DNA of 58,489 nt. It comes from Drouetiella hepatica Uher 2000/2452. Its GTDB lineage: Bacteria; Cyanobacteriota; Cyanobacteriia; Elainellales; Elainellaceae. The stretch is taken from the NCBI GenBank assembly GCA_019359505.1, contig JAHHHD010000033.1:1-58489 (forward strand), read 5' to 3'. Within the stretch, counting starts at the first letter, position 1, and each line of letters opens with the position of its first letter. Positions 43,339-52,200 of the stretch are shown here, piece by piece. The position numbers were made by a program, and so were the translations under genes. The notes beneath the pieces are model-generated. The model saw nothing but the letters and a program-made list of their open reading frames with translations. It had not been told where the DNA came from and made no database searches.

Positions 43339-44607
43339 TTAGAAGCTCAGCAAATGCTGCAATCTCTGGCGAAAGGCAGCCTGACCGAAGTGTTGAAGGG
43401 TTTGCGATCGCAGCCAATCTCCTTCTCCTCGGCGATCGCCCTTTTCCTGAGCTTGCAGCATTTCTACACAGGCTGCTGCCACCGCTGCTGGGTCGCGATG
43501 GGGCACATGCCAGCCTAGTTTTCCATCCTGCAAAGGATCGGCTGAGCCGTCCGCATCGCCCGACATGACCGGAATGCCGCAAGCCATCGCCTCTAGATAA
43601 ACAATGCCAAAGCCTTCTTGAGAGGGCATGACGTAAGCATCGGCAAGACGGTAGTGATCAGCCAGATCAACAGTAGGCACAAAGCCTGCAAAAATCACCC
43701 GATCGCCCATGCCCAGATCGATCGCCAGTTTTGCCAGTCGCGGCTGATCATCCCCTCGCCCAATCACCAGATATTTAACGTTGGGGAACGCTTGAGCGAT
43801 CGCAGGCAAAGCCCGAATCGTCACATCCACGCCTTTGTAGATATCGCCAGACCAGAGCCGCGCCACCGTCAGGATCACCGTGGCATTGGCTAATTGGTAT
43901 TTCTCGACTAGCGCTGGAGATTTGTCCCCTAGCCTGAAGCGATCGCCATCCACTGGACAAGGCAAAAGCTGAATTTTTGCTCGATCAAGCCGATTGGATG
44001 CGGCGGCCTGATCGCGGCTGTAGCGGCTGACTGTCCAAATCTGATCGGCTTGCCGCAACGCAATTTGTGAAAGCTGAGGCAGTGGCTCCCAGACTTCTTT
44101 GCCGTGGGTCATGACAATATAGGGAATCCCCAGCGGCTTGCACAGGAGCCAAACTAAGGGCGCAAGATGAACATGACCGCAAAAGACGCGCTGAGGACGG
44201 TGGTATAAGAGGTGGAGGCAGAGCGCGATCGCCAATCTCACCCGACTCAGCAGCGAAAAGCGAGTTTTGAAGTAACGAAATTGCAAGTGTTCAGACTGAA
44301 AAGGATTTTCACCCACCTGATCTCGCAGTAGAAAAATATCGGCTGAGCAATTTTTTAGCCTACTCCAAACCAAATAGCTATGCAGCAGCTCCTGCACATA
44401 GGATTGAATGCCACCCTCCCGCTCAAAGATTTCTAGGAAAAGAAACAGATCTAGGGAGCGACTATGAGAGGAATCATAGCGGTCGCCAGTTTGCTGGGGA
44501 AATTCAGGGTGGGGCGCTTCGCGCCCCACCCTGAATTTCCCCGTCCTAACCGCCTTGGCGATCGTTTTACTCGGCAGATCAGCAGAAGCATGGGATGGAA
44601 ACACCAT
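43339..44607 (-). CDS. Glycosyltransferase family 4; 5' end runs through a palindromic repeat
   Basis: 422 residues if read from ATG 44607. The family part starts about residue 50 (LFLFLEIFEREGGIQSYVQ) and has IVMTHGKEVWEPLP, the donor-site stretch TVARLWSGDIYKGVDV and the acid motif PSQEGFGIVYLEAMACG. It transfers a sugar from a nucleotide sugar, probably for envelope polysaccharide. Residues about 15-47 are encoded by the repeat at 44482-44563 (KFRVGREAPHPEFPQQ). There is no ATG between the repeat and the family part, so the true start is either 44607 or a GTG inside the repeat; the original start may have been lost. Confidence 0.85.
   Translation of the reverse strand: MVFPSHASADLPSKTIAKAVRTGKFRVGREAPHPEFPQQTGDRYDSSHSRSLDLFLFLEIFEREGGIQSYVQELLHSYLVWSRLKNCSADIFLLRDQVGENPFQSEHLQFRYFKTRFSLLSRVRLAIALCLHLLYHRPQRVFCGHVHLAPLVWLLCKPLGIPYIVMTHGKEVWEPLPQLSQIALRQADQIWTVSRYSRDQAAASNRLDRAKIQLLPCPVDGDRFRLGDKSPALVEKYQLANATVILTVARLWSGDIYKGVDVTIRALPAIAQAFPNVKYLVIGRGDDQPRLAKLAIDLGMGDRVIFAGFVPTVDLADHYRLADAYVMPSQEGFGIVYLEAMACGIPVMSGDADGSADPLQDGKLGWHVPHRDPAAVAAACVEMLQAQEKGDRRGEGDWLRSQTLQHFGQAAFRQRLQHLLSF
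44482..44563. repeat. Repeat with conserved flanks and variable hairpin, copy 2
   Basis: Same flanks as copy 1 (GTCGCCAGTTTGCTG left; TCCTAACCGCCTTGGCGATC right). The perfect hairpin has 22-base arms (44496-44517, 44521-44542) and the loop TTC, the reverse complement of the GAA loop in copy 1. The stem differs from copy 1 by TTT:AAA replaced with CAG:CTG. Confidence 0.92.
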
Positions 44608-44959
44608 AGGTTGAGCCAGCGCAATTCTGCCCTCAGTATGGGCAAAACCGAAGCAAAACGCTCATAAGTCTTTATCTAGGGCGGAAGAATCGATCGCGCT
44701 AAATCTGGGTACGAATTTTTTAAAAGGGTTGCTGAGTCACCTTTTCAAGAAGGCAAAGACTCTGAAGTTAGTAAATCTGAAGTTAGCGAAGTAATATCTA
44801 TCTTTTCGCAGAATCGCTATGATTGTTTACGATCGCAAAGTGGTAACTCAAGGCTGCTGTGGCTTGGCTATCCTGTGGCCTAGCTACCCTAGCTTTGAAG
44901 CATAGGCAATCGAGCCATTAAAGTCCATCAAATTGCATATCGCATACCCTGCTGAATCT
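44608..44959. other. Region between GT4 and glgX
   Basis: About 350 bases between divergent genes. It holds a degenerate relative of the long hairpins (GAATTTTTTAAAAGGG ... CACCTTTTCAAGAAG, about 44712-44754). An open frame of 28 codons at 44818-44904 has no recognisable character. The glgX promoter should lie here. Confidence 0.35.
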
Positions 44960-47086
44960 ATGTACTTATCACTCTGGCCTGGCAAACCCTACCCCCTAGG
45001 AGCCGCTTGGGATGGAAAAGGAACCAACTTTGCGTTGTTCTCAGAATATGCCACAGGAGTTGATCTCTGTCTGTTCGACAAAAAGGGACGCGAAACTCGT
45101 CTTTCTTTGACAGAAATCAGCAACTTTGTTTGGCATGGCTATGTGCCTTCCATTGGGCCAGGACAGCGATATGGATTTCGGGTGCATGGCCCCTATGCGC
45201 CTCTAGAAGGGCATCGGTTTAACGCGAACAAGCTGCTGATTGACCCCTATGCCAAGGCGATCGAAGGAGATGTTACCTTTGGTAGCGAGATCTTTGGCTA
45301 CGAGTGGGACAACGCTGACCGCGATTTGTCTTTCTGTACAAAAGACGACGTTGACTTTATTCCCAAAGGCATTGTCATTGACGACACGTTTGACTGGGAA
45401 GACGATTTGCTGCTGCAAACCCCCCGTCATGAGTCCATTATTTACGAGCTTCACGTCAAAGGCTTTACCCAGCTCCATCCTGATATCCCTGCGGATTTGC
45501 GGGGCACCTACGCAGGTCTGGCGCATCCAGCCGCCATTTCGCACCTACAGTCTCTAGGGATCACCGCCGTCGAGCTAATGCCTGTGCATCACTTCCTGGC
45601 CTACCCCGGACATCTCAAAGACAAGGGACTCCGCAACTACTGGGGCTACGACTCCATCAACTACTTTGCGCCCTATCCGGGCTACAGCGCCAGCAGCGAT
45701 GCGGCAGAGCAGGTTATCGAGTTTAAGCAGATGGTGAAAGCTCTACACCAGGCGGGTATTGAAGTGATTTTAGACGTGGTCTATAACCACACGGGTGAAG
45801 GCAATCACTTAGGGCCGACGCTGTCGCTGCGCGGCATTGACAACGTTTCCTACTACCGAACGGTAGAAGGAGAGATGCGCTACTACATGGATTTTACCGG
45901 ATGTGGCAACTCGCTCAACGTCCGGCATCCCCAGGTTTTAAAGTTAATCATGGACAGCCTCCGCTACTGGGTGCTGGAAATGCATGTGGACGGCTTCCGG
46001 TTTGATCTGGCATCGGCACTTGCCCGTGAGCTTTACGCAGTCGATCGCCTTGCTGCTTTTTTTGACATCATTCATCAAGATCCTGTTTTGGCAGATGTAA
46101 AATTGATTGCCGAACCCTGGGACGTGGGTGAAGGCGGCTATCAGGTGGGCGAATTTCCGCTGCTGTGGTCAGAGTGGAACGGTGAATATCGAGATACCGT
46201 CCGGGACTTTTGGCGCGGTGATGAAAGCCGCCTAGCGGACTTTGCCTATCGCTTTACAGGCAGCTCTGACCTGTACGAGAACAATGGTCGCAATCCCAGC
46301 GCCAGCATCAACTTCGTGACGGCCCATGACGGATTTACGCTGCGCGATCTGGTCAGCTACACCAACAAGCTGAATGACGCAAACGGGGAGGGCAACTGTG
46401 ATGGCGAGAGCCATAACCGATCATGGAACTGTGGGGCAGAGGGCGAAACCGACGATCCCGAAATCTTGGCTCTGCGGCTGCGGCAACAGCGCAATTTTTT
46501 GGTGACATTGATGCTGTCTCAGGGGGTGCCCATGCTGCTCAGTGGTGACGAGATAGGGCGATCGCAGCAGGGCAATAACAATGCCTACTGTCAGGATAAT
46601 GAAATCTCCTGGGTGAACTGGGAACTGCAAGAAGATAACGAGGCGCTACTAGATTTCACGCGCCAGCTGATTGGCTTTCGGCGGCAGCATCCGGTTTTTC
46701 GACGGCGCAAATGGTTTCAGGGGAGAGCTATTCACGGCTCTGGGGTCAACGATATTGCTTGGTATAACCCCGATGGCAGCGCCATGCGAGAGCAGCAATG
46801 GAATGAAGGCTTTGCTAAGGCGATCGCCATCTTCCTCAACGGTGAAGCTATTCCGACTCCCGGCGAGCGCGGTGAACGCATTATCGACAACAGCTTTCTC
46901 CTGTTCTACAACGCCCACCATGAGGAAATGGAGTTTGTACTTCCCGAAGGTTTAGCCCATGCCGAATGGGAAACTCTGATTGATACTCAGGAGTCACGTT
47001 TCATAAAGCACGGCAAGCGCTACAGCCATGACCAAACGATCGCCGTTATGGAGCGATCGATTATAGTGCTGCAAAGACTGGGGTAG
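44960..47086 (+). CDS. glgX: Glycogen debranching enzyme (isoamylase type)
   Basis: 708 residues from ATG 44960 ([19 protein letters not shown], the usual cyanobacterial start); a TTG nine codons earlier is possible. It hydrolyses alpha-1,6 branches of glycogen trimmed by phosphorylase. An N-terminal CBM48 domain ([11 protein letters not shown]) is followed by a GH13 barrel: [10 protein letters not shown], nucleophile Asp349 in [10 protein letters not shown], acid/base Glu385 in [12 protein letters not shown] and Asp457 in [12 protein letters not shown]. The gene stands alone. Confidence 0.95.
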   Translation: MYLSLWPGKPYPLGAAWDGKGTNFALFSEYATGVDLCLFDKKGRETRLSLTEISNFVWHGYVPSIGPGQRYGFRVHGPYAPLEGHRFNANKLLIDPYAKAIEGDVTFGSEIFGYEWDNADRDLSFCTKDDVDFIPKGIVIDDTFDWEDDLLLQTPRHESIIYELHVKGFTQLHPDIPADLRGTYAGLAHPAAISHLQSLGITAVELMPVHHFLAYPGHLKDKGLRNYWGYDSINYFAPYPGYSASSDAAEQVIEFKQMVKALHQAGIEVILDVVYNHTGEGNHLGPTLSLRGIDNVSYYRTVEGEMRYYMDFTGCGNSLNVRHPQVLKLIMDSLRYWVLEMHVDGFRFDLASALARELYAVDRLAAFFDIIHQDPVLADVKLIAEPWDVGEGGYQVGEFPLLWSEWNGEYRDTVRDFWRGDESRLADFAYRFTGSSDLYENNGRNPSASINFVTAHDGFTLRDLVSYTNKLNDANGEGNCDGESHNRSWNCGAEGETDDPEILALRLRQQRNFLVTLMLSQGVPMLLSGDEIGRSQQGNNNAYCQDNEISWVNWELQEDNEALLDFTRQLIGFRRQHPVFRRRKWFQGRAIHGSGVNDIAWYNPDGSAMREQQWNEGFAKAIAIFLNGEAIPTPGERGERIIDNSFLLFYNAHHEEMEFVLPEGLAHAEWETLIDTQESRFIKHGKRYSHDQTIAVMERSIIVLQRLG

Positions 47087-47128
47087 ATTGGATCTCTAGC
47101 TCACTTTCACCAGAATGACATCGACATA

Positions 47129-47252
47129 AGGCGATTTCTAGAAAACAAAGTACCCGTAAGGGCAGGTTTGGAGAGTCACTGATCGTTTAGATGCAAAGCT
47201 CTTGTCGAAACCTGCCCCAACCCAGAGGTAAATCTTTCTCTAGAAATCGCCT
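47129..47252. mobile_element. MITE-like element with two nested inverted repeats
   Basis: Outer inverted ends AGGCGATTTCTAG (47129-47141) and CTAGAAATCGCCT (47240-47252); inner inverted pair GGGCAGGTTT (47160-47169) and AAACCTGCCC (47208-47217). About 124 bases, non-coding, between convergent glgX and the REC-Hpt gene. No target-site duplication was convincingly seen. Confidence 0.55.
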
Positions 47253-47292
47253 AAGCAAACTAGCGGCAGCGACGCAAGGAGACTCCGAAGCT

Positions 47293-48246
47293 TCAAAGCA
47301 CTCCCGATGAGTGACGGTCAACGAACTCTTTAATGTGGTGAAGAGAGCTTGATAACTGATCTAGCAAAGGGTCGGTGCTGTCAAGGTGCTTCCGGTATGC
47401 CCATGTTTCTATCTGATCGGCAGCAAACTGCATGACTTTTGCTCCCACATTAGCGCTTGCACCTTTAATGTGGTGCGCAGTCTGATTGACTAGGCAAAGG
47501 TTTTGTGTGGCGATCGCCTGATGCAGTTGCTCAAGTTGCGCTGTACAGTCTGTAACAAAAAGTTGCAGCAGCTCTAGCTCAAATTCTGGGCTGTTGTCCG
47601 ACAGCAGATGTAAGTGTTCTAGGTCAAGATGTTCTAGGTCAAGGTGTTCTAGGTCAAGGTGTTCTAGGTCAAGGTGTTCTGGAGCAGGAGCTTGAAGAAA
47701 TCCTAAGTCTGATGCATCAGCACCTAACTCGCCCGCCTGAGTCACAGCAACCTGAGTCACGGAAGTCTGGGGTAAAGTGCCTGTCTCTGCCTGATTCGCC
47801 AAAAGTAGCTGACTCCAGCGCTGCAACACATCCGCTAAAGCATCTCGGCGTACGGGTTTACTGACAAAATCATCCATTCCAGCCGCAATCGATCGCTCTC
47901 GATCCTGCGGCAGATCGCTGGCTGTCATTGCAATGATAATGATTCTGTTCTTTGGCTCCAAAGCCTGACTTTCCCAATCTCGGATGGCTTGAGTAGCTTC
48001 ATAACCATCCATCACGGGCATTTGGCAATCCATTAGCACCAGCTCGTAAGCGGCAAGTTGGGTAATGGCTTCCACCGCTTTTTGCCCATCTAAAACCGCT
48101 TCTGCCTGGTAGCCTAGGGTTTGAAGCTGTTTCAGCGCTACTTTCTGATTAGTCAAATTATCTTCTACCAGCAAAATTTTGAGCGGTGATAGCTCGATCG
48201 CGGATAAAGGCGCTGGGTTTTGCGTACGCTGCCTCAGATAAGTCAT
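47293..48246 (-). CDS. Response regulator receiver with C-terminal Hpt domain
   Basis: 317 residues. Receiver at about 22-150 (KILLVEDNLTNQKV, phospho-acceptor Asp73 in LVLMDCQMPVMDG, FVSKPVRRDAL). A linker follows with four to five EHLDL repeats (about 191-215). A histidine phosphotransfer domain at about 215-317 has the phospho-histidine in QTAHHIKGASANVG (His258). There is no kinase or output domain, so it should relay phosphate between hybrid kinases and regulators. The double-kinase hybrid at 13812 could be a partner, but this is a guess. Confidence 0.88.
   Translation of the reverse strand: MTYLRQRTQNPAPLSAIELSPLKILLVEDNLTNQKVALKQLQTLGYQAEAVLDGQKAVEAITQLAAYELVLMDCQMPVMDGYEATQAIRDWESQALEPKNRIIIIAMTASDLPQDRERSIAAGMDDFVSKPVRRDALADVLQRWSQLLLANQAETGTLPQTSVTQVAVTQAGELGADASDLGFLQAPAPEHLDLEHLDLEHLDLEHLDLEHLHLLSDNSPEFELELLQLFVTDCTAQLEQLHQAIATQNLCLVNQTAHHIKGASANVGAKVMQFAADQIETWAYRKHLDSTDPLLDQLSSSLHHIKEFVDRHSSGVL
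47615..47674 (-). repeat. 15-bp tandem repeat, four units, in frame
   Basis: TGTTCTAGGTCAAGG repeated four times (first unit with one change) and a degenerate fifth. It encodes (E-H-L-D-L)n in the linker between the receiver and Hpt domains. Confidence 0.95.
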
Positions 48247-48425
48247 TGAACCCTGGAGAAAATTACATTCGATCAGGTGAGACGATATTAAACAAGCACT
48301 TTTTTGACAGAGAATCTTTTTGACAGAGAGCTTCGAGTAGCCCTTAAATTCAGTATTCCCTAGTTATGAGCTACAACCTTCAAATCCGAGACCGCCTAAT
48401 GCCTTGAGCGACAAGGATTCAGCTT

Positions 48426-48575
48426 TTAGTCACCAATCAGCCAAGCAAACGTCAGAAGAAACCCTCCTAGAGCCATCCAGGTTGGCAGATGTAGGCTGAG
48501 CAGGGTTTCTGGCAGGAATATAAACTGACAAATCGAGCTGCAAAATAACACAACTCCCAATAGAGCGATCGCCAT
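48426..48575 (-). CDS. Small two-segment membrane protein
   Basis: 49 residues starting MAIALLGVVLFCSSICQFIF, with a second hydrophobic stretch WMALGGFLLTFAWLIGD. It is below the usual length cut-off. It begins 11 bases after the stop of the CPXCG gene with AGAGGC as a possible ribosome site, so the two are probably co-expressed. Function unknown; two membrane helices with a short loop are expected. Confidence 0.6.
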   Translation of the reverse strand: MAIALLGVVLFCSSICQFIFLPETLLSLHLPTWMALGGFLLTFAWLIGD

Positions 48576-48586
48576 GCCTGTTGCCT

Positions 48587-48775
48587 CTAGCCTTCATACT
48601 CGCTGCTAATCTCAATCTCTAAAGTCTCTTCATCAATGCCAATAAACAGAACGTTAGGGCGACAACAAACCTGACAATCTTCGATGTAAGACTGCTGACC
48701 CCCGGCGCTAAAATCTACAAAGGTGAGATTGGGTTCACCGCAGTAAGCGCAACTGTATTCAGCTGTATTTTGCAT
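48587..48775 (-). CDS. CPXCG motif-containing cysteine-rich protein
   Basis: 62 residues with two CxxC-type knuckles: SCAYCGEP at 9-16 and EDCQVCCRPN in the middle, consistent with one bound zinc. The C-terminus is acidic (EETLEIEISSEYEG). The family is widespread and of unknown function. It is followed at once by the small membrane protein gene. Confidence 0.85.
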   Translation of the reverse strand: MQNTAEYSCAYCGEPNLTFVDFSAGGQQSYIEDCQVCCRPNVLFIGIDEETLEIEISSEYEG

Positions 48776-49052
48776 CGCAGATCACTCTTAGCAGATGCCC
48801 TATTTTATCGGATGCCTCATTTCTAGCAGATGTCGAACTAACAAGGGTCAGCCTTTCGGTAGATAGCACTTGCATATCGAGCCGTTAGAGGCAAATGACC
48901 AGAAACTTCAGTGTCAATCAAAAAAGCAAAATTGTAAAGCAGCTACACAAAATGAATGACATTTGAGCATTAAATCTCCTTAGATTGGATTAGGTGGAAG
49001 CTCCGCCTCATCCAATCCAACCTAAAGATTCTAATCTGCAAGACATTTATTC
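48776..49052. other. Gap with hairpin, between CPXCG and integrase genes
   Basis: 277 bases. A 16-base-arm stem-loop lies at 48983-49017 (GATTGGATTAGGTGGA / TCCGCCTCATCCAATC, two mismatches, loop AGC) and probably ends the integrase transcript. Nothing else was recognised. Confidence 0.5.
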
Positions 49053-50222
49053 TCAGTGGATTTGACTCAATGCAGTTCTGACCGCCTGCTGCTGATCGCG
49101 GCGTGTCAGCCAACGGTGGTAGGTACGCGTGTGGATTGCCACAGAATGTCCCATCATTCGAGCCGAGACAGTGTCAGGTAAGCCAATGTGAATCGTACGG
49201 ACTGCCCAAGCATGGCGCAAGTCATAGGGCGAAAAAGGAATTTGATAGCGGCGAAACTGGCAGGTGACTTGCTGCCCAATCCGTTGGAGCGTTGTTTGGC
49301 TGAGGTCAGTGTTGACCGCAGGAAGCTGAATTTGTCTGAGATTGAAGCGATCGACCCATTCTGGCAGAAACGGCCACACCTCATGATTTCCAGTTTTTGT
49401 GGTGTTTAGCACTTCAATCATGCCTTCAGGATCGCCGTTGGCTAGAGTGCTGTAATTACAGAAAAAGACCTCGTGATTTCTCAGCCCAAAGGTCGCCATG
49501 ATGCCGTAAACAAATCGCCAGGACGGGTTAGGAATTTGCTCGTAGACTTGAATAATCTGCTGATCGGTAGGCAGTTCACGAGATTGGGTTTGGCTGGTGC
49601 CGTAGTTTCCCCAGAGCGTTTTTAGCTCTACAGGCAGCTCAATTTGCAGAAACTCTGTCAAGGCTTTGAGGGCAGTGCAGCAGACCTGACGGCTACGCGA
49701 GTTCGCTGGCGTGGCGTAAACCGTGGCGTAAATTAGCTCTGGCAAGCTGAGGTTGGTAGAAGATTGAGCGATCGTCCTCAGCTTATTCAGGTAGGGCAGA
49801 TAGGCTTTTTCCCAGGTGGTTCTAACCGAGGAGGGCGGGTGGTTTTGAGCCAAGTGCTGTAGGAAATACAGCTCAAAGGCTTGTAGCTTTTGAACCAAAT
49901 CCATCTCATGTAGCCGTCCGCCCCCAGCAACAGGTAGGTACTGCCGCCAGTCAAAGCGGTTTTCAATCAGATGAGCCGCGACAATTTTGACCTGATTTTC
50001 AGCTTGCTTTAGTCCGGCGATCGTGGCAGGCAAGTCAAGGCTGATGCGCTGCTGATGCGGACGTAGCCGAGGGCTTCCGGGTCGGGGAGGTAAAGTGCCC
50101 CGTAACGCCAGTTTCTCTCCGCGCCGCTCAATGTGCAGCCCCAATTTTGCCGTTTTCAAACGATGATTTGCCTGGGCAATCCGTGTGTCTATGTCAATAT
50201 TGGAGGAGGAAGCAGGAGCCAC
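49053..50222 (-). CDS. Tyrosine recombinase / integrase
   Basis: 389 residues. The C-terminal catalytic domain has Arg in ATFGLRNHEVFF, box II SPYDLRHAWAVR (tyrosine where most relatives have the first histidine of HxxR), MMGHSVAIHTRTYHRW with the second His and nucleophile Tyr. The N-terminal third is a basic helical DNA-binding region (RLRPHQQRISLDL). It is divergent from hemH. No phage genes, tRNA or attachment sites were seen beside it, so it may be a resident chromosomal recombinase and not part of an element. Confidence 0.88.
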   Translation of the reverse strand: MAPASSSNIDIDTRIAQANHRLKTAKLGLHIERRGEKLALRGTLPPRPGSPRLRPHQQRISLDLPATIAGLKQAENQVKIVAAHLIENRFDWRQYLPVAGGGRLHEMDLVQKLQAFELYFLQHLAQNHPPSSVRTTWEKAYLPYLNKLRTIAQSSTNLSLPELIYATVYATPANSRSRQVCCTALKALTEFLQIELPVELKTLWGNYGTSQTQSRELPTDQQIIQVYEQIPNPSWRFVYGIMATFGLRNHEVFFCNYSTLANGDPEGMIEVLNTTKTGNHEVWPFLPEWVDRFNLRQIQLPAVNTDLSQTTLQRIGQQVTCQFRRYQIPFSPYDLRHAWAVRTIHIGLPDTVSARMMGHSVAIHTRTYHRWLTRRDQQQAVRTALSQIH

Positions 50223-50340
50223 TTTTAAATTAGGTCTAAGCGAGTTGTTGCGAATTGATTCTACTAAAGCAAGTTAAGATATAGAAAAATTATTGTTAAA
50301 GTCGGTAACAAATATTAAGGGAAAGGGAATCGAAATCATT

Positions 50341-51504
50341 ATGGGTCGTGTTGGAGTCTTACTGCTCAACTTAGGCGGACCAGACCAACTGGAGGATGTT
50401 CGCCCCTTTCTATTTAACTTATTTTCTGACCCAGAAATTATTCGCCTCCCCTTCACATGGCTGCAAAAGCCTTTGGCGTGGCTGATTTCGACGAGCCGTG
50501 CCAGCAAGTCTCAGGAAAACTACAAGCTGATTGGTGGCGGTTCACCCTTGCGCCGCATTACCGAAGAGCAAGCTCAGGCGCTGCAAGAGTCTCTGAAACA
50601 GAAGGGGCAAGAGGTACAGGTTTATGTGGGGATGCGCTACTGGCATCCGTTTACTGAGGAGGCGATCGCCCGCATCAAGCGCGACAGCATCGAGCAGCTC
50701 GTAATTTTGCCCCTCTACCCTCAGTTTTCCATCAGCACCAGCGGCTCCAGCTTTCGATTGCTCGAAAAGATCTGGCAGGAAGAGCCAGCTCTTGACCAAA
50801 TTGACTACACCGTGATTTCGTCTTGGTTCGATCGCCCTGGTTACCTGCAAGCCATGGCAGATCTCATTGCCCAACAGCTCGATCAGGTGGAGAATCCCGA
50901 TCGCGTTCATATTTTCTTTAGCGCTCATGGGGTGCCCGTTAGCTATGTGGAAGAGGCAGGCGATCCCTATCAGCAGGAGATCGAACAATGCACCGCTCTA
51001 ATCATGAGAACGCTGAACCGACCTAATGCTTACACGCTGGCCTATCAAAGCCGCGTTGGCCCTGTAGAGTGGCTTCAGCCCTACACAGAAGAGGCGATTA
51101 AAGAACTGGCGGCCGAGGGGGTCGATAACCTGCTGGTTGTGCCCGTCAGCTTTGTCTCAGAGCACATTGAGACGCTGCAAGAAATTGACATGGAGTACCG
51201 GGAAATTGCTGAGGAAGCTGGAATTCACGACTTCCGGCGCGTCCCCGCTTTGAATACCCATCCGGTCTTTATCGAGGCGCTTGCCGATTTGGTCATGGAT
51301 GCCGTCAATTCTCCCAGCGTCAAGCTTTCGGAAGCGACGCAGATGAAGAAAATGGTGAAGATGTATCCTCAAGAAAGCTGGCAGTGGGGGCTAACGACCT
51401 CGGCTGAAGTATGGAACGGACGCATTGCCATGATTGGCTTTATTGCGCTGATAGTCGAGCTAATCAGCGGACAAGGACCACTGCATTTTGTGGGGCTGCT
51501 TTAG
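50341..51504 (+). CDS. hemH: Ferrochelatase with C-terminal chlorophyll-binding-type tail
   Basis: 387 residues from ATG 50341 ([20 protein letters not shown]); a TTG at 50293 is less likely. It inserts Fe2+ into protoporphyrin IX, the last step of haem synthesis. Active-site His196 lies in [10 protein letters not shown], with [15 protein letters not shown] and [13 protein letters not shown] following. The last 40 residues carry a membrane helix with the chlorophyll a/b-binding motif [10 protein letters not shown], typical of cyanobacterial and plastid enzymes and thought to sense pigment supply. Confidence 0.96.
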   Translation: MGRVGVLLLNLGGPDQLEDVRPFLFNLFSDPEIIRLPFTWLQKPLAWLISTSRASKSQENYKLIGGGSPLRRITEEQAQALQESLKQKGQEVQVYVGMRYWHPFTEEAIARIKRDSIEQLVILPLYPQFSISTSGSSFRLLEKIWQEEPALDQIDYTVISSWFDRPGYLQAMADLIAQQLDQVENPDRVHIFFSAHGVPVSYVEEAGDPYQQEIEQCTALIMRTLNRPNAYTLAYQSRVGPVEWLQPYTEEAIKELAAEGVDNLLVVPVSFVSEHIETLQEIDMEYREIAEEAGIHDFRRVPALNTHPVFIEALADLVMDAVNSPSVKLSEATQMKKMVKMYPQESWQWGLTTSAEVWNGRIAMIGFIALIVELISGQGPLHFVGLL

Positions 51505-51546
51505 AAGCGCCGTCTTCAAAGCCTGTAGATTTTTGGGCTTCGCTTA

Positions 51547-51604
51547 AACCTGAGGATGAATTTTTGTGAGCGGCGCACCGCTCACAAAAATTCATCCTCA
51601 GGTT
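51547..51604. repeat. Intergenic hairpin after hemH
   Basis: Perfect 27-base arms (51547-51573, 51578-51604) and the loop CGCA. The left arm contains GGATGAATTTTTGTGAGCGG. It lies between hemH and the YbjN gene, both on the plus strand. Confidence 0.93.
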
Positions 51605-51738
51605 CAGTTTTGACTAGAAGTGTGTGGCAGAACACCTTCTCGTAACGAAAACCTAAAAAAATCTACAGGCTTGAGCAGATCGTGCCCATAGCCGCTAAAG
51701 TTGGTTTAGGCAAAACGTTTACGGTAAAGACAGCGCTT

Positions 51739-52200
51739 ATGACTGCCTACGAACTGGATCTAGAATCGCCTGATTCCAACGCAGATGACACGGTTATGCT
51801 CAATTACGTGGAAATTATTGAAACGGTAATTGCCAGCTTGCAGGAAGACCAGAGTGCTATGGTCAGCCAGGGAGAAGGCGGCTACGTCTGGAAATTCAAA
51901 TATGGCAGCGTTGAAGTCTTCGTCAAGCTTCCTGGCGTGACTGACGAAGATGAGTTAACCGTCTGGGCAGCCGTCATGAAGCTTCCGGCAAAGAACGAAG
52001 CAGGGCTACTGCGGAAGCTGATGGAAATGAATTGGAATAGCACCCTTGAGGCTCGCTTTGCGGTAGCAGACGATCAGGTCGTCGTTTGCGCTACAAGAAC
52101 GTTGGCGGAGCTATCTCCAGCAGAAGTCTCACGGAATATCACGATCGTTGCAACGATCGCCGACGACAACGACGAATCTCTGCAAGCCGAATTTGGCTGA
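51739..52200 (+). CDS. YbjN domain-containing protein
   Basis: 153 residues from ATG 51739 (MTAYELDLESPDS); a GTG at 51682 would add 19 residues with no better ribosome site. The YbjN fold is seen in IIETVIASLQEDQSAMVSQ, VKLPGVTDEDELTVWAAVM and LRKLMEMNWNSTLEARFAV. Such proteins resemble type III secretion chaperones and their role in cyanobacteria is unknown. The following gene overlaps its 3' end. Confidence 0.8.
   Translation: MTAYELDLESPDSNADDTVMLNYVEIIETVIASLQEDQSAMVSQGEGGYVWKFKYGSVEVFVKLPGVTDEDELTVWAAVMKLPAKNEAGLLRKLMEMNWNSTLEARFAVADDQVVVCATRTLAELSPAEVSRNITIVATIADDNDESLQAEFG

Noticed and set aside
44818-44904. 28-residue open frame before glgX as a small photosynthesis protein
   Set aside because: It lacks a continuous hydrophobic helix and any match to small photosystem or cytochrome subunits that I know.
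49053-50222. Integrated prophage or genomic island around the integrase
   Set aside because: Neighbouring genes are housekeeping, there is no tRNA, no flanking direct repeat that I could find and no phage gene.
25491-51604. Long hairpins as ordinary Rho-independent terminators
   Set aside because: The T-run comes before and the A-run after the GC stem in nearly all, the reverse of a terminator, and several lie in divergent promoter regions (29658, 33757, 42603) where no transcript ends.
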